NCBI GenBank assembly: GCA_003852775.1
Contig: RDDZ01000125.1
Coordinates: 1-37,915 of the forward strand
Origin: Microbacteriaceae bacterium
Lineage (GTDB): Bacteria; Actinomycetota; Actinomycetes; Actinomycetales; Microbacteriaceae
Length of the DNA stretch: 37,915 nt
Direction: 5' to 3'
The notes under the pieces: generated by a model
What the model was told of the DNA's origin: nothing
The model's database searches: none
What the model saw: the letters and a program-made list of their open reading frames with translations, nothing else
Shown here: in pieces, positions 15,199 to 25,100 of the stretch
Position numbering within the stretch: the first letter of the stretch is position 1
How the letters are laid out: each line of letters starts with the position of its first letter
Position numbers and translations under genes: made by a program

Positions 15199-16428
15199 GT
15201 GCCCCTCACCCGACGTCAGATCTACCGCCGACGCCGGATCGCCGTGTTCGGCGGTCTCTTCGCCCTCCTCGCCGGGCTCACCTACCTCCCCCTGACGCTG
15301 CTCGCCCCCGTCGGCGAGACCGATGCCGCGGTCGCCGCCCCGCAGATCGCGACCCCCGCGGCGGCTGAGACGAACCTCCCCGACTACGGGGCCTCCGCGA
15401 TCGCCGCGATCGGCCACGAGGGCGTGCTCGCGCAGGCGGGCACGACGGAGGCGCTGCCGATGGCGAGCATCACGAAGGTCGTCACGGCGCTCGTCGTGCT
15501 CGACGCGCATCCGCTCGCCTCCGGGGAGGCGGGTCCCTCGATCACCATGACGGCGGCCGACGTCGCCTACTACCGCGACTACCTCGCCCGCAACGGCTCG
15601 GTGAAGCCCGTGCGGGCGGGCCAGGTGTACACGCAGCGCGAGCTGCTCGAGCTCATGCTCATCCCGTCCGCAAATAACTACTCGGCGACCCTCGCCGTGT
15701 GGGCGTACGGCTCGGTCGACGCCTACCTCGCGGCGGCGCGCGCCTGGCTCGACGCCCACGGTCTGCCGGGCATCCAGGTGGTCGACACCTCGGGACTCGA
15801 CCCGCGCAGCCGCGCGAGCGCCGCGGACCTCCTGCGCCTCGGCGAGCTCGCCCTCGCGGACCCCGTCATCGCCGAGATCGTCGCGACCCCGAGCACCTCG
15901 CTCAGCAACATCGGGCCGGTCGAGAACACCAACAAGCTGCTCGGCGTCAACGGCATCGACGGCATCAAGACGGGAACGCTCGACGGCGCGAACCTCCTGT
16001 TCTCGGCCTCGATCACGGTCGGGGCTCGCGAGATCGAGCTCGTGGGGGTCGTGCTCGACGGCCCCGACCACGCGACGATCAACAACGCCATCCGGTCCAT
16101 GGTCGAGCAGGTGCAGGCGGGCTTCCGCGAGGTACGGCTCATCACCGAGGGCGAGATCGTCGCGGAGTACTCGACGCCGTGGGGCGACGAGGCGGATGCC
16201 GTCGCAGCCCACGACGCCTCGGTCGTCGTGTGGGGGGACACCCCGGTGACGGTGACGGCGACCGCGCGGGAGATCCGGCTCGCAGAGAAGGGCGACGAGG
16301 TCGGCGAGCTCGTGTTCACGGCCGGGCCGCACACGGTGACGGTGCCGCTCGTGCTCGCGCAGGACGTCGAGGACCCCGGCCCGTGGTGGCGCCTCGGTCA
16401 CCCCGAGATCATCTTCGGGATGGGCTGA
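15199..16428 (+). CDS. D-alanyl-D-alanine carboxypeptidase (DacA-like PBP)
   Basis: 409-residue S11-type penicillin-binding protein. A basic N terminus and one hydrophobic helix (about 14-36) act as signal anchor. Active-site motifs are S90-ITK93 (SXXK), S157-AN159 (SXN) and K257-TG259 (KTG). The C-terminal 100 residues form a beta-rich domain. It trims the terminal D-Ala from peptidoglycan pentapeptides outside the membrane. GTG 15199 fits the promoter and gives the complete signal region. It ends 11 bp from the convergent SGNH hydrolase. Confidence 0.92.
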   Translation: MPLTRRQIYRRRRIAVFGGLFALLAGLTYLPLTLLAPVGETDAAVAAPQIATPAAAETNLPDYGASAIAAIGHEGVLAQAGTTEALPMASITKVVTALVVLDAHPLASGEAGPSITMTAADVAYYRDYLARNGSVKPVRAGQVYTQRELLELMLIPSANNYSATLAVWAYGSVDAYLAAARAWLDAHGLPGIQVVDTSGLDPRSRASAADLLRLGELALADPVIAEIVATPSTSLSNIGPVENTNKLLGVNGIDGIKTGTLDGANLLFSASITVGAREIELVGVVLDGPDHATINNAIRSMVEQVQAGFREVRLITEGEIVAEYSTPWGDEADAVAAHDASVVVWGDTPVTVTATAREIRLAEKGDEVGELVFTAGPHTVTVPLVLAQDVEDPGPWWRLGHPEIIFGMG

Positions 16429-16439
16429 GGTCCCGCGGC

Positions 16440-17228
16440 TCAGTCCTCGCGGTCGCCCGCGACGGGCTCGGGCACCGGGCGCTTCGGGGTGATGCCGTCG
16501 CCCGACGACCGTCCGCGGATGCGGCGGATGATCCACGGCGCGAAGTGCTCGCGCGCCCACACGATGTCGTCGATGCGCGCCTGCCGCCACGGCTTCGCGG
16601 GCAGCGGCTCCGGCTGGAGCGGCTCGAGGTCGTGCTCGACACCGAGCGAGTCGAGCACCATCGTGGCGATCGTGTGGTGGCCGATGGGGGAGAAGTGCAG
16701 GCGGTCCGGGGCCCACATCCGCGGGTCCGCGAGCTCGCGCAGCGCCCACATGTCGGCGACGATCGCGTCGTGCTTCTTCGCGATGTAGTGGAGGTTCTCG
16801 TTGTAGATCGCGACCTTGCCGCGGATGCGGCCGAGCACGGGCGTGCCGCCGATGTCGGGGCCGTTGAAGAGCACCACCGTGGCGCCGTCGCTGCGGAGCC
16901 GCTCGATGCCTCCCTCGAGGCGCGACGCGACGTCGTCGGGGTCGGTCCCAGGCCGGATGATGTCGTTCCCGCCCGCCGAGATCGTGATGAGATCGGGGCG
17001 CAGCGCGAGCGCGGGCTCCACCTGCTCGTCGAGGATCTGCTGCAGGAGCCGGCCGCGGATGGCGAGGTTCGCGTAGGCGAAGCCCTCCACCTGCCGGTCG
17101 AGCACCTCCGCGACGCGATCCGCCCATCCGCGGTGCCCGCCGGGGACACGGGGTTCGGGGTCCCCGATGCCCTCCGTGAACGAGTCGCCGATCGCGACAT
17201 AGCGGCGCCAGGGGTGTCGGTTGGCCAT
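16440..17228 (-). CDS. SGNH/GDSL family hydrolase
   Basis: 262 residues with the four blocks of the family: GDSFTEG (nucleophile Ser), the block II glycine region NLAIRGRLL, GGND in block III, and APDRLHFSPIGHH carrying the DXXH dyad. No signal peptide is visible, so a cytoplasmic esterase or lipase is likely; substrate unknown. ATG 17228 follows CATTCT by 6 nt; an ATG six codons upstream is in frame but precedes that hexamer. The basic C-terminal 50 residues (IIRRIRGRSSGDG) lie outside the core. Confidence 0.88.
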   Translation of the reverse strand: MANRHPWRRYVAIGDSFTEGIGDPEPRVPGGHRGWADRVAEVLDRQVEGFAYANLAIRGRLLQQILDEQVEPALALRPDLITISAGGNDIIRPGTDPDDVASRLEGGIERLRSDGATVVLFNGPDIGGTPVLGRIRGKVAIYNENLHYIAKKHDAIVADMWALRELADPRMWAPDRLHFSPIGHHTIATMVLDSLGVEHDLEPLQPEPLPAKPWRQARIDDIVWAREHFAPWIIRRIRGRSSGDGITPKRPVPEPVAGDRED

Positions 17229-17234
17229 AGCACC

Positions 17235-17240
17235 AGAATG
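17235..17240 (-). promoter_or_regulatory. -10 hexamer of the SGNH hydrolase gene
   Basis: On the minus strand CATTCT ends 6 nt before ATG 17228; a weaker match to TANNNT than its neighbours. Confidence 0.4.
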
Positions 17241-17336
17241 CCTCATGGCACCAGGGTCTTGCCGAGGCGCCCCGAGAGGAGTTGAGTGAGGCTCGTCGGA
17301 CCCCCCGAACGAGGGGCAACGGAAACGGAGTGACCC

Positions 17337-17603
17337 ATGGGAATCCTCGGCTGGATCGTGCTCGGCCTCATCGCCGGCGCCATCGCGAAGCTCATCCTGC
17401 CCGGCCGACAGGGCGGCGGGTGGATCGTGACCCTCCTGCTCGGCATCGTCGGAGCGCTGCTCGGCGGGTGGATCGGGTCGGCGCTCTTCGGAGTCGGACT
17501 GCAGGAGTTCTGGGACTGGCGCACGTGGCTGCTCGCCATCGGCGGCTCGATCATCGTGCTGCTCATCTGGGGTGTCATCACGGGTCGCAACAAGCGAGCC
17601 TGA
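17337..17603 (+). CDS. GlsB/YeaQ/YmgE family membrane protein
   Basis: 88 residues, nearly all hydrophobic, with three membrane helices separated by the short loops LPGRQGG and QEFWDWRTW. Glycine-rich helices (IVLGLIAGAIAKLI, LLGIVGALLGGWIG) match the transglycosylase-associated/GlsB family, usually induced by general stress. The biochemical role is not known. GGAG at 17327-17330 is 6 nt from the ATG. It is monocistronic and ends at a strong hairpin. Confidence 0.9.
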   Translation: MGILGWIVLGLIAGAIAKLILPGRQGGGWIVTLLLGIVGALLGGWIGSALFGVGLQEFWDWRTWLLAIGGSIIVLLIWGVITGRNKRA

Positions 17604-17615
17604 GACCACCACGTA

Positions 17616-17658
17616 CGGCGCCCGATCCGTCGCGCAAGCCGCCGCGGATCGGGCGCCG
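17616..17658 (+). terminator. 14-bp stem-loop terminator after the GlsB-like gene
   Basis: CGGCGCCCGATCCG (17616-17629) pairs exactly with CGGATCGGGCGCCG (17645-17658) across a 15-nt loop. No U-tract. Confidence 0.7.
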
Positions 17659-17685
17659 TCGCGCGTCCGGAGCGCACCCGGGGAG

Positions 17686-17708
17686 GCGTCCGGGGCCCGT
17701 GGCAGGAT
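17686..17708 (+). promoter_or_regulatory. dinB promoter: partial PafBC-like element and -10
   Basis: The -10 CAGGAT (17703-17708) ends 6 nt before GTG 17715. Eight nt upstream of it is gcGTCcGgG (17686-17694), 5 of 9 positions of TTGTCRGTG. No LexA box is visible. Confidence 0.4.
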
Positions 17709-17714
17709 GACCCC

Positions 17715-18956
17715 GTGAGCAAGCAGGACGGATCGTCGCGCCAGGTGAGCGCCGAGCGCGTCGACGACCCGGCGGCCCACATCATGCACGTCGACATGGA
17801 CGCGTTCTTCGCCTCCGTGGAGCTGCTCGACCGTCCGGACCTCGTCGGCAAGCCCGTCATCGTGGGGCACCGTTCGCAGCGCTCCGTCGTCACGGCGGCC
17901 ACCTACGAGGCCCGCCGCTACGGCGTCAACTCGGCCATGCCGATGGCCGTCGCGCTGCGCCGCTGCCCCCAGGCGGTCGTGCTCGAACCGCACTTCGACC
18001 GGTACGCGTACTACTCGAAGCGCGTCATGCAGATCCTCGGCGACATCACCCCGCACGTCGAGCAGTTGAGCGTCGACGAAGCCTTCCTCGACGTCGCGGG
18101 CGCGCGGCGGCTGCTCGGCGACTCGTGGACGATCGGCTCGCGGCTGCGCGAGCGCGTCTACTCGGAGACGGGTCTGCGCTGCTCGGCGGGGGCGGCCGCC
18201 ACGAAGTTCGTGGCCAAGCTCGCCTCGAGCCGTGCGAAGCCCGACGGCCTCCTCGTGATCCCCGCGGCCGACACCGTCGGCTTCCTGCATCCGCTGCCCG
18301 TCTCGGCGCTCTGGGGCGTCGGCGGCAAGAGCGAGGAGGCGCTCGTGCGCCTCGGGCTGCGCACCGTCGGCGACCTCGCCCACGCCCCGCTCGAGCCGCT
18401 GCGCCGTGCGATCGGCGAGGCGGGCGCCCAGCGGCTCCACGACCTGTCGTGGGGGCGCGACCCGCGCGCGGTCACGCCGGGCCACGAGGAGAAGTCGATC
18501 GGCCACGAGACGACCTTCGAGACCGACCGCACCGATCCGGCCGAGCTGCACCGCGTCATCCTGCAGCTCGCGGACGCGGTCGGTCAGCGCCTGCGCCGCG
18601 CGGGTGTCATGGGGCGAACGGTGTCGATCAAGCTGCGCTTCGACGACTTCACGACCATCACGCGCTCCCGCACCCTCGCGGAGCCCACCGACCTCGGGCG
18701 CCGCCTCTACGAGGAGGCCCGCGCGCTCTACGACCAGGCCAACACCTCGCGACGCCCCGTGCGGCTCATCGGCGTCCGGGCCGAGCAGCTCACGGGCGAC
18801 GTCGCCGCGCTCGGGCTCTGGGACGACGACGAGGACTGGCGCGAGGCCGAGCAGACGGTCGACGCGATCGCCGAGCGCTTCGGCCCGGGAGCCGTTCGGC
18901 CCGCCGCGCTGCTGACGCCCGCCGTCAAGCGCCGCCTCGGGCACGGAGACGACTGA
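17715..18956 (+). CDS. dinB: DNA polymerase IV (Y family)
   Basis: 413-residue translesion polymerase. Metal-binding residues are intact: Asp27 in HVDMDAFFASVE and Asp121-Glu122 in LSVDEAFLD, so it should be active, unlike ImuB in this window. The helix-hairpin-helix region (ALWGVGGKSEEALVRLG) and the little-finger domain (EEKSIGHETTFE onward) follow. It copies past damaged bases. GTG 17715 follows CAGGAT by 6 nt. The SF2 helicase starts 50 bp downstream with its own promoter. Confidence 0.95.
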   Translation: MSKQDGSSRQVSAERVDDPAAHIMHVDMDAFFASVELLDRPDLVGKPVIVGHRSQRSVVTAATYEARRYGVNSAMPMAVALRRCPQAVVLEPHFDRYAYYSKRVMQILGDITPHVEQLSVDEAFLDVAGARRLLGDSWTIGSRLRERVYSETGLRCSAGAAATKFVAKLASSRAKPDGLLVIPAADTVGFLHPLPVSALWGVGGKSEEALVRLGLRTVGDLAHAPLEPLRRAIGEAGAQRLHDLSWGRDPRAVTPGHEEKSIGHETTFETDRTDPAELHRVILQLADAVGQRLRRAGVMGRTVSIKLRFDDFTTITRSRTLAEPTDLGRRLYEEARALYDQANTSRRPVRLIGVRAEQLTGDVAALGLWDDDEDWREAEQTVDAIAERFGPGAVRPAALLTPAVKRRLGHGDD

Positions 18957-18975
18957 GTGGCCGACACGCCCGGCG

Positions 18976-18998
18976 CTGTCGGCACCCTCGACTACGAT
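18976..18998 (+). promoter_or_regulatory. Helicase promoter with PafBC-like element
   Basis: cTGTCGGca (18976-18984), 8 nt, then TACGAT (18993-18998), which ends 8 nt before GTG 19007. This fits TTGTCRGTG-N8-TANNNT at 6 of 9 upstream positions with exact spacing, the best match to the mycobacterial damage-inducible, LexA-independent promoter in the window. Confidence 0.45.
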
Positions 18999-19006
18999 CG
19001 GTTCGA

Positions 19007-20812
19007 GTGAGCGAGTCGTCGGCAGAGCGTGTGTTCCGCGCCACCGCGGCCGCCGAGCACCTGCCCCCGAGCTTCCCCGAGCGCGCCGCATGGGGCACCG
19101 CCGGCAAGCTGCGCGCGTGGCAGGAGGAGGCGCTCAACGCCTACTTCGACCCGAACGTGTCGCCCGCGAGCCGTCGTGACTTCCTCGTCTCCGCGACGCC
19201 CGGCGCCGGCAAGACGACCTTCGCGCTGAGACTCGCATCCGAGCTCCTCCAGCGCCGCGTCGTCGACCGCATCACGGTCGTCGCCCCCACCGAGCACCTG
19301 AAGGTGCAGTGGGCCGACGCGGCCCACCGCGCCGGCATCCGGCTCGACCCGTACTTCACGAGCAAGCACGGGCGCGAGTCGCGCCAGTTCCACGGTGTGG
19401 TCGTCACCTACGCGGGAGTGGCCGTGCGCCCGAGCCTCCACCGCGAGCTCACCAACTCGGCCCGCACCCTCGTGATCCTCGACGAGATCCACCACGCGGG
19501 CGACTCGCTCAGCTGGGGCGACGCGGTGCGCGAGGCGTTCGAGGGCGCCGAGCGGCGGCTCTCGCTCACCGGCACGCCGTTCCGCAGCGACACCTCGCCC
19601 ATCCCGTTCGTGCGCTACGTGCGCGACGAGCGCGGCGTGCGCATGTCGCAGACCGACTACGCGTACGGCTACGGCCGGGCGCTGCGCGACGGCGTCGTGC
19701 GCCCCGTCGTGTTCCTGAGCTACGCGGGGTCGATGCGCTGGCGCACGCGCGCGGGCGACGAGATGGAGGCCGCGCTCGGCCAGGACGACACGAAGGACGT
19801 CACCGCGCAGGCGTGGCGCACCGCCCTCGACCCGGGCGGCGACTGGATGCCCGCCGTGCTGTCGGCGGCCGACCGGCGCCTGCGCGAGGTGCGTCAGCAC
19901 ATCCCGGACGCCGGCGGCCTCGTGATCGCGACAGACCAGACCGCCGCGCGCGCCTACGCGAAGATCCTCACCGAGCTCACCGGCACGCCGCCGACGCTCG
20001 TGCTGTCCGACGACGCGGGCTCGGGTGACCGGATCACCCAGTTCGCGCAAGGCACCCAGCGCTGGATGGTCGCCGTGCGCATGGTGTCGGAGGGCGTCGA
20101 CGTGCCGCGCCTGTGCGTCGGCGTCTACGCGACGAGCGCCTCGACACCCCTGTTCTTCGCGCAGGCGATCGGCCGCTTCGTGCGCGCCCGCCGCCGCGGC
20201 GAGCTCGCGACCATCTTCCTGCCGAGCGTCCCCGTGCTGCTGCGTCTCGGCGCCGAGCTCGAGCGCGAGCGCGACCACGCGCTCGATCGCGAGACCCCGG
20301 AGGACGCGCTCCTCGAGGACGCGCTCGTCGACGAGGCCAACCGGCAGGAGGAGTCGTCCTCCGAGCTCGCCGACGAGTTCGAGTGGCAGGCGCTCGCCTC
20401 GATCGCGACCTTCGAGAAGGCCCTCTACGACGGCGAGGAGTACGGCAGCCTCGCGACCCCCGGCAGCCCGGAGGAGTGGGACTTCATCGGCATCCCCGGC
20501 ATCCTCGACCCCGAGCAGGTGTCCGAGCTGCTCAAGCACCGCCAGCAGCGCCAGGCGCGGCGAGGCGAGGACCGGCGCGAGCGCGGCGAGGTCGAGACGC
20601 AGCCGCAACCCCTCCACCGCACGCTCAGCGAGCAGCGGAGGCTGCTCAACAGCCTCGTGAGCATCCACGCGCGCGGCACGGGTCAGACGCACGCGCAGGT
20701 GCACGCCGAGGTGCGGCGCCTGTGCGGCGGGCCCGAGGTCGCACGCTGCACGGTCGCCCAGCTGCAGGCGCGCATCGACCTCCTGCGCAAGCGCCTCGGG
20801 TCGCCGCGCTGA
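19007..20812 (+). CDS. SF2 DEAD/DEAH-box helicase
   Basis: 601 residues from GTG 19007. Walker A is ATPGAGKT (63-70), motif II DEIH (159-162), motif III SLTGTPFRSD, and the C-terminal RecA domain carries VRMVSEGVDVPRL and AQAIGRFVRARR (motifs V and VI). The last 150 residues are charged and probably partly coiled, with no further recognisable domain. It resembles actinobacterial stand-alone helicases of the UvrB/RAD25-like group; the nucleic acid substrate is unknown. The frame is open far upstream as a shadow of dinB, so the start rests on the promoter and on where recognisable protein begins. The neighbouring dinB and a damage-type promoter suggest DNA repair. Confidence 0.87.
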   Translation: MSESSAERVFRATAAAEHLPPSFPERAAWGTAGKLRAWQEEALNAYFDPNVSPASRRDFLVSATPGAGKTTFALRLASELLQRRVVDRITVVAPTEHLKVQWADAAHRAGIRLDPYFTSKHGRESRQFHGVVVTYAGVAVRPSLHRELTNSARTLVILDEIHHAGDSLSWGDAVREAFEGAERRLSLTGTPFRSDTSPIPFVRYVRDERGVRMSQTDYAYGYGRALRDGVVRPVVFLSYAGSMRWRTRAGDEMEAALGQDDTKDVTAQAWRTALDPGGDWMPAVLSAADRRLREVRQHIPDAGGLVIATDQTAARAYAKILTELTGTPPTLVLSDDAGSGDRITQFAQGTQRWMVAVRMVSEGVDVPRLCVGVYATSASTPLFFAQAIGRFVRARRRGELATIFLPSVPVLLRLGAELERERDHALDRETPEDALLEDALVDEANRQEESSSELADEFEWQALASIATFEKALYDGEEYGSLATPGSPEEWDFIGIPGILDPEQVSELLKHRQQRQARRGEDRRERGEVETQPQPLHRTLSEQRRLLNSLVSIHARGTGQTHAQVHAEVRRLCGGPEVARCTVAQLQARIDLLRKRLGSPR

Positions 20813-20883
20813 ACCGCGGCGCGCGGCGCCGCAGCCGGCCGCGACGGCACGTGCGGCATTCAGGACCGGGTACGCCGAACGGG

Positions 20884-20889
20884 TAGCGT
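20884..20889 (+). promoter_or_regulatory. -10 hexamer of the aminotransferase gene
   Basis: TAGCGT ends 7 nt before ATG 20897. Confidence 0.55.
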
Positions 20890-20896
20890 TGGGGGC

Positions 20897-22132
20897 ATGT
20901 CCGACACGCTCGAGAGCCTCCGTGCCGAATACCAGCAGCTGCGCGAGAAGGGCCTCACCCTCGACCTGACCCGCGGCAAGCCCTCGGCGGCCCAGCTCGA
21001 TCTCACCGACGGACTCCTCGACATCCCGCTCTCGACCGACTACCGCGACGCGGCCGGCACCGACCTGCGCAACTACGGCGGCACCGACGGCCTCGTCGAG
21101 CTCCGCGAGATCTTCTCCGAGCTGCTCGGCATCCCGGTGCCGCAGCTGCTCGCCGGGGGCAACTCGAGCCTCCAGCACATGCACGACACGATCGTGAACC
21201 TCCTGCTGCACGGTGCGCCCGGCGGGGAGCCGTGGTTCGGGAAGGACGTCGCGTTCGTGTGCCCGACGCCCGGCTACGACCGCCACTTCGCGCTCACCGA
21301 GGCGCTCGGCATCCGGTTGATCGCGGTGCCCTACCTCGAGGACGGCTCGCTCGACCTGCCGACGATCGAGAAGCACCTCGCCGACCCCGCCGTGCGCGGC
21401 ATGTGGCTCGTGCCGATGTACGCGAACCCCAACGGCGCGACCGTCGACGAGGCGACCGCCCGCGCGCTCGTCGCGATGCCCGCGGCCGCGCCCGACTTCC
21501 GTCTCTTCTGGGACAACGCCTACGCGCTCCACCACCTCACCGACGACGAGCCCGCGCCGCTCGACATCCTCGGCCTCGCCGAGGAGGCGGGCAACCCCGA
21601 CCGCGTGTTCGTGTTCGCGTCGACGTCGAAGATCTCGCACCCGGGGGCGGGCGTCGCGTTCTTCGCCTCCAGCCCCGCCAACATCGCGTGGCACAAGAGG
21701 CACGCCTCGGTGCAGACGATCGGCCCCGACAAGCTCGTGCAGCAGCGCCACGTGCGCTTCTTCGGCTCCGCCGAGGGCGTGCGCGAGCACATGCGCAAGC
21801 ACCGCGCGCTGCTCGCACCCAAGTTCGCGACCGTCGACCGCATCCTCACCGAGCGCCTCACGGGCCACGGCACGTGGACGAAGCCGACCGGCGGTTACTT
21901 CGTGACGCTCAGCGCCCCCGAGGGCACCGCGTCGCGCGCCGTCGAGCTCGCGAAGGAGCTCGGCGTGGCCGTGACGCCCGCGGGCGCCGCGTTCCCGTAC
22001 GGAGACGACCCGCGCGACAGCGTCATCCGCATCGCCCCGTCGATGCCGCCGGAGGCGGAGCTCGAGCAGGCGATCGAGGCGCTGGCGGTGTGCGTGCTGC
22101 TCGCCGAGGCGGAGCTCGCCGAGTCGCGCTGA
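20897..22132 (+). CDS. Aspartate aminotransferase, Rv3722c type
   Basis: 411-residue fold-type I PLP enzyme. It carries LDLTRGKPS (22-30), RNYGGTDGL, CPTPGYDRHFA, FWDNAYALH with the cofactor Asp206 and Tyr209, and PLP-binding Lys245 in ASTSKIS. From memory these segments match mycobacterial Rv3722c closely, a protein once annotated as a MocR-like domain and since shown to be the main aspartate aminotransferase. It would exchange the amino group between glutamate and oxaloacetate. Transcribed alone and convergent with dnaE2, 18 bp apart. Confidence 0.9.
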   Translation: MSDTLESLRAEYQQLREKGLTLDLTRGKPSAAQLDLTDGLLDIPLSTDYRDAAGTDLRNYGGTDGLVELREIFSELLGIPVPQLLAGGNSSLQHMHDTIVNLLLHGAPGGEPWFGKDVAFVCPTPGYDRHFALTEALGIRLIAVPYLEDGSLDLPTIEKHLADPAVRGMWLVPMYANPNGATVDEATARALVAMPAAAPDFRLFWDNAYALHHLTDDEPAPLDILGLAEEAGNPDRVFVFASTSKISHPGAGVAFFASSPANIAWHKRHASVQTIGPDKLVQQRHVRFFGSAEGVREHMRKHRALLAPKFATVDRILTERLTGHGTWTKPTGGYFVTLSAPEGTASRAVELAKELGVAVTPAGAAFPYGDDPRDSVIRIAPSMPPEAELEQAIEALAVCVLLAEAELAESR

Positions 22133-22150
22133 GGTTCCCGCGAAGACCCC

Positions 22151-25100
22151 TCAGCGGAAGTCGCGGGAGCGGTGCTGCACCCCCGCCCGCAGCGGCTCGA
22201 TGCCGTCCGCGAGCACGTTGACGACGCCCTCGGGCGATCGCTCGAGGATGCCGCGCACGATGACGGCGGGCTCGTCGCGGGCGATGCGCCGGTGCCTGGC
22301 CCAGAAGCCCGCACCGCAGATGACGTTCACGAGGCCCGTCTCGTCCTCGAGGTTCATGAAGGTGATGCCGGAGGCCGTCGCCGGCCGCTGCCGGTGCGTC
22401 ACGAGCCCCGCGACCTCGATGCGCCGCCCGGACTCGGCCGTGCGCAGCCGCTCGGCGCTCAGCACCCCGCGCGCGTCGAGGCCCGACCGCAGGTGACGCA
22501 CGGGGTGGTCGTCGGGCGAGATGCCCGTCGCCCACAGGTCGGCTGAGAGCGTCTCGAACGCCGTCGGGTCGGGGAAGAGCGGGGGCTGCACGGCGACGAC
22601 CGTGCCCGCGAGGTACTCGGCGCGGTCCTCGGCCGCCGCGCCCGCACGCCACAGCGCCTCGCGCGTCGCGAGGCCGAACGGCTCGAACGCGCCCGCCGTC
22701 GCGAGCGCCTCGAGCTGGGCCGTCGTGAGGCCCACGCGCCGCACGAGGTCCTCCATGTCGCGGTAGGGCCCGCCCTGCTCGCGCTCGGCGACGATGCGCG
22801 TCGCGAGCGGCATCCCGATGCCCCGCACGGACGCGAGCCCGAGGCGCACGGCCGAACCGCCGTCGCGACGGTGGGCACGCGACTCGTCGGGGGCCGCGGG
22901 GTCGAACTCGCCCGGATGAGGCTGGAGCCGCTCCCGGCACGCGTCGAGCCCCGTGGGCGCGACGGGCGCGTCCGGGTCGAGCGGTTCGAGCCCCGCATCC
23001 GCCCCCGAGCGCAGGATGTCGGGGCGCAGCACCCGCACGCCGTGCCGTCGCGCGTCGGCCGCGAGCGTGGCGGGGGAGTAGAAGCCCATCGGCTGCGCGC
23101 GCAGGAGCCCCGCGAGGAACGCGGCGGGGTAGTGCAGCTTGATCCACGAGCTCGCGTAGACGAGCAGGGCGAAGCTCAGCGAGTGGCTCTCGGCGAAGCC
23201 GAAGTTCGCGAAGGCCTGGATCTTGGCGTAGATGTCGTCGGCGGCGGCGCCCGTGAGCCCGTTCGACGCCATCCCGGCGTAGAGCTTGTCGCGCAGCCGG
23301 TCGATGCGCTCGTGGCCGCGCTTGGAACCCATCGCGCGACGCAGCAGGTCGGCGTCCTCGCCCGAGCACTCGCCGACCGCCATCGCCATCTGCATGAGCT
23401 GCTCCTGGAACACGGGCACCCCGAGCGTGCGCTCGAGCACGGGCACGAGCTTCGGATGCGCGTACTCGACCGGCTCCTTGCCGAGCTTGCGGCGCACGAA
23501 GGGGTGCACGGCGCCGCCCTGGATGGGCCCCGGCCGCACGAGCGCGATCTGCACGACGAGGTCGTAGAAGGCCCGCGGCTGCAGGCGCGGCAGCAGGCCC
23601 ATCTGCGCGCGCGACTCCACCTGGAACACCCCGATCGAGTCGGCGCGGCACAGCATGTCGTAGACCGCCGGCTCCTCCTTGGGGATCGTCGCGAGCTCCC
23701 AGTGCTCGCCCGTCGCCTCGCGGATGAGGTCGAGGCAGTGCTGGAGCGCCGCGAGCATGCCGAGGCCCAGCAGGTCGAACTTGACGAGCCCCATCCAGGC
23801 GGCGTCGTCCTTGTCCCACTGGATGACGGTGCGGTTCTCCATGCGCGCGTGCTCGATCGGCACGACCTCGCCCACCGGCCGGTCGGTGAGCACCATGCCG
23901 CCCGAGTGGATGCCGAGGTGCCGCGGTGCTTTGAGCAGCTCGCGCGCGAGCTCGAGCACGGGACGGGGGATGTCGGAGTCGGCCACGGCATCCGCCTCGA
24001 GGTGCCAGGCGTGCGCGTCGACCTGCTTCGACCACGCGTCCTGCTGGCCGGGGCTGTAGCCGAGCGCCTTCGCCATGTCGCGCACCGCGTTCTTGGGGCG
24101 GTACTGGATGACGTTGGCGACCTGGGCCGCGTTGCGCCGCCCGTAGCGCTCGTAGACCCACTGGATGACCTCCTCGCGCCGGTCGGAGTCGAAGTCGACG
24201 TCGATGTCGGGCTCCTCGTCGCGCAGGCTCGAGAGGAAGCGCTCGAACGGCAGCCGGTAGGCGATCGCGTCGACCGCCGTGATGCCGAGCAGGTAGCAGA
24301 CGGCCGAGTTTGCGGCCGATCCGCGCCCCTGGCACAGGATGCCGCGGCTGCGGGCGAAGGCCACGATGTCGTGCACGATGAGGAAGTACCCGGGGAAGTC
24401 CTTCCTCTCGATGACGTCGAGCTCGGCCTCGATGCGCGCGCGGTCGGCCTCCGAGAGGTCGGGGTAGCGCTCGGGCACGGCGGCCCAGACGAGCTCGCGC
24501 AGGTACGACATGGGCGTGTGCCCCTCGGGCACGTGCTGCTTCGGCAGGGCGGGCTTCGCGCGGCGCAGCGGGAACGCGAGCTCGGCCGCGAGCTCGAGCC
24601 CGTGCGCGATCGCGCCGGGGTAGCGCGCGAAGCGCTCGCGCATCTCGCGCCCCGAGCGCAGGTGCGCGCCGCCCGTGGCCGGGAGCCAGCCGTCGAGCTC
24701 GTCGAGGCTGCGGCGGGCGCGCACGGCCGCGACGGCGGCCGCGAGGTGGCGTCGGGCGGGGCTCGCGTAGTGCACGTTGCCCGTCGCGAGCACGGGAAGG
24801 CGTCGGACGGATGCGAGCTCCGCGAGCACGTCGTTGCGGTCGCTGTCGAGGGGGTCGCCGTGGTCGATGAGCTCGACGTGCACGGCGTCGCGGCCGAAGC
24901 GCGCGACGAGCCCGTCGAGGGCGCGACCCGCGGCATCCGCGCCCCCCTGCTCGAGCGCGCGGCGCACGGCGCCCTTGCGGCATCCCGTGAGCACGGCCCA
25001 GTGGCCGTCGCCGATCGCGGCGAGCTCGTCGAGGTCGTAGACGGGGCGCCCCTTCTCGCCACCGCGCAGGTTCGCCTCCGTCATCGCGCGCGCGAGCCGG

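Noticed and set aside
16440-19091. A long minus-strand open frame of 883 codons running through dinB
   Set aside because: Only its last 262 codons (the SGNH hydrolase) look like protein; the rest is an antisense frame of GC-rich coding DNA with Arg/Asp-rich, motif-free translation.
18992-21868. A 958-codon minus-strand open frame opposite the helicase and aminotransferase
   Set aside because: It mirrors two well-recognised genes, has no domain and is a high-GC shadow.
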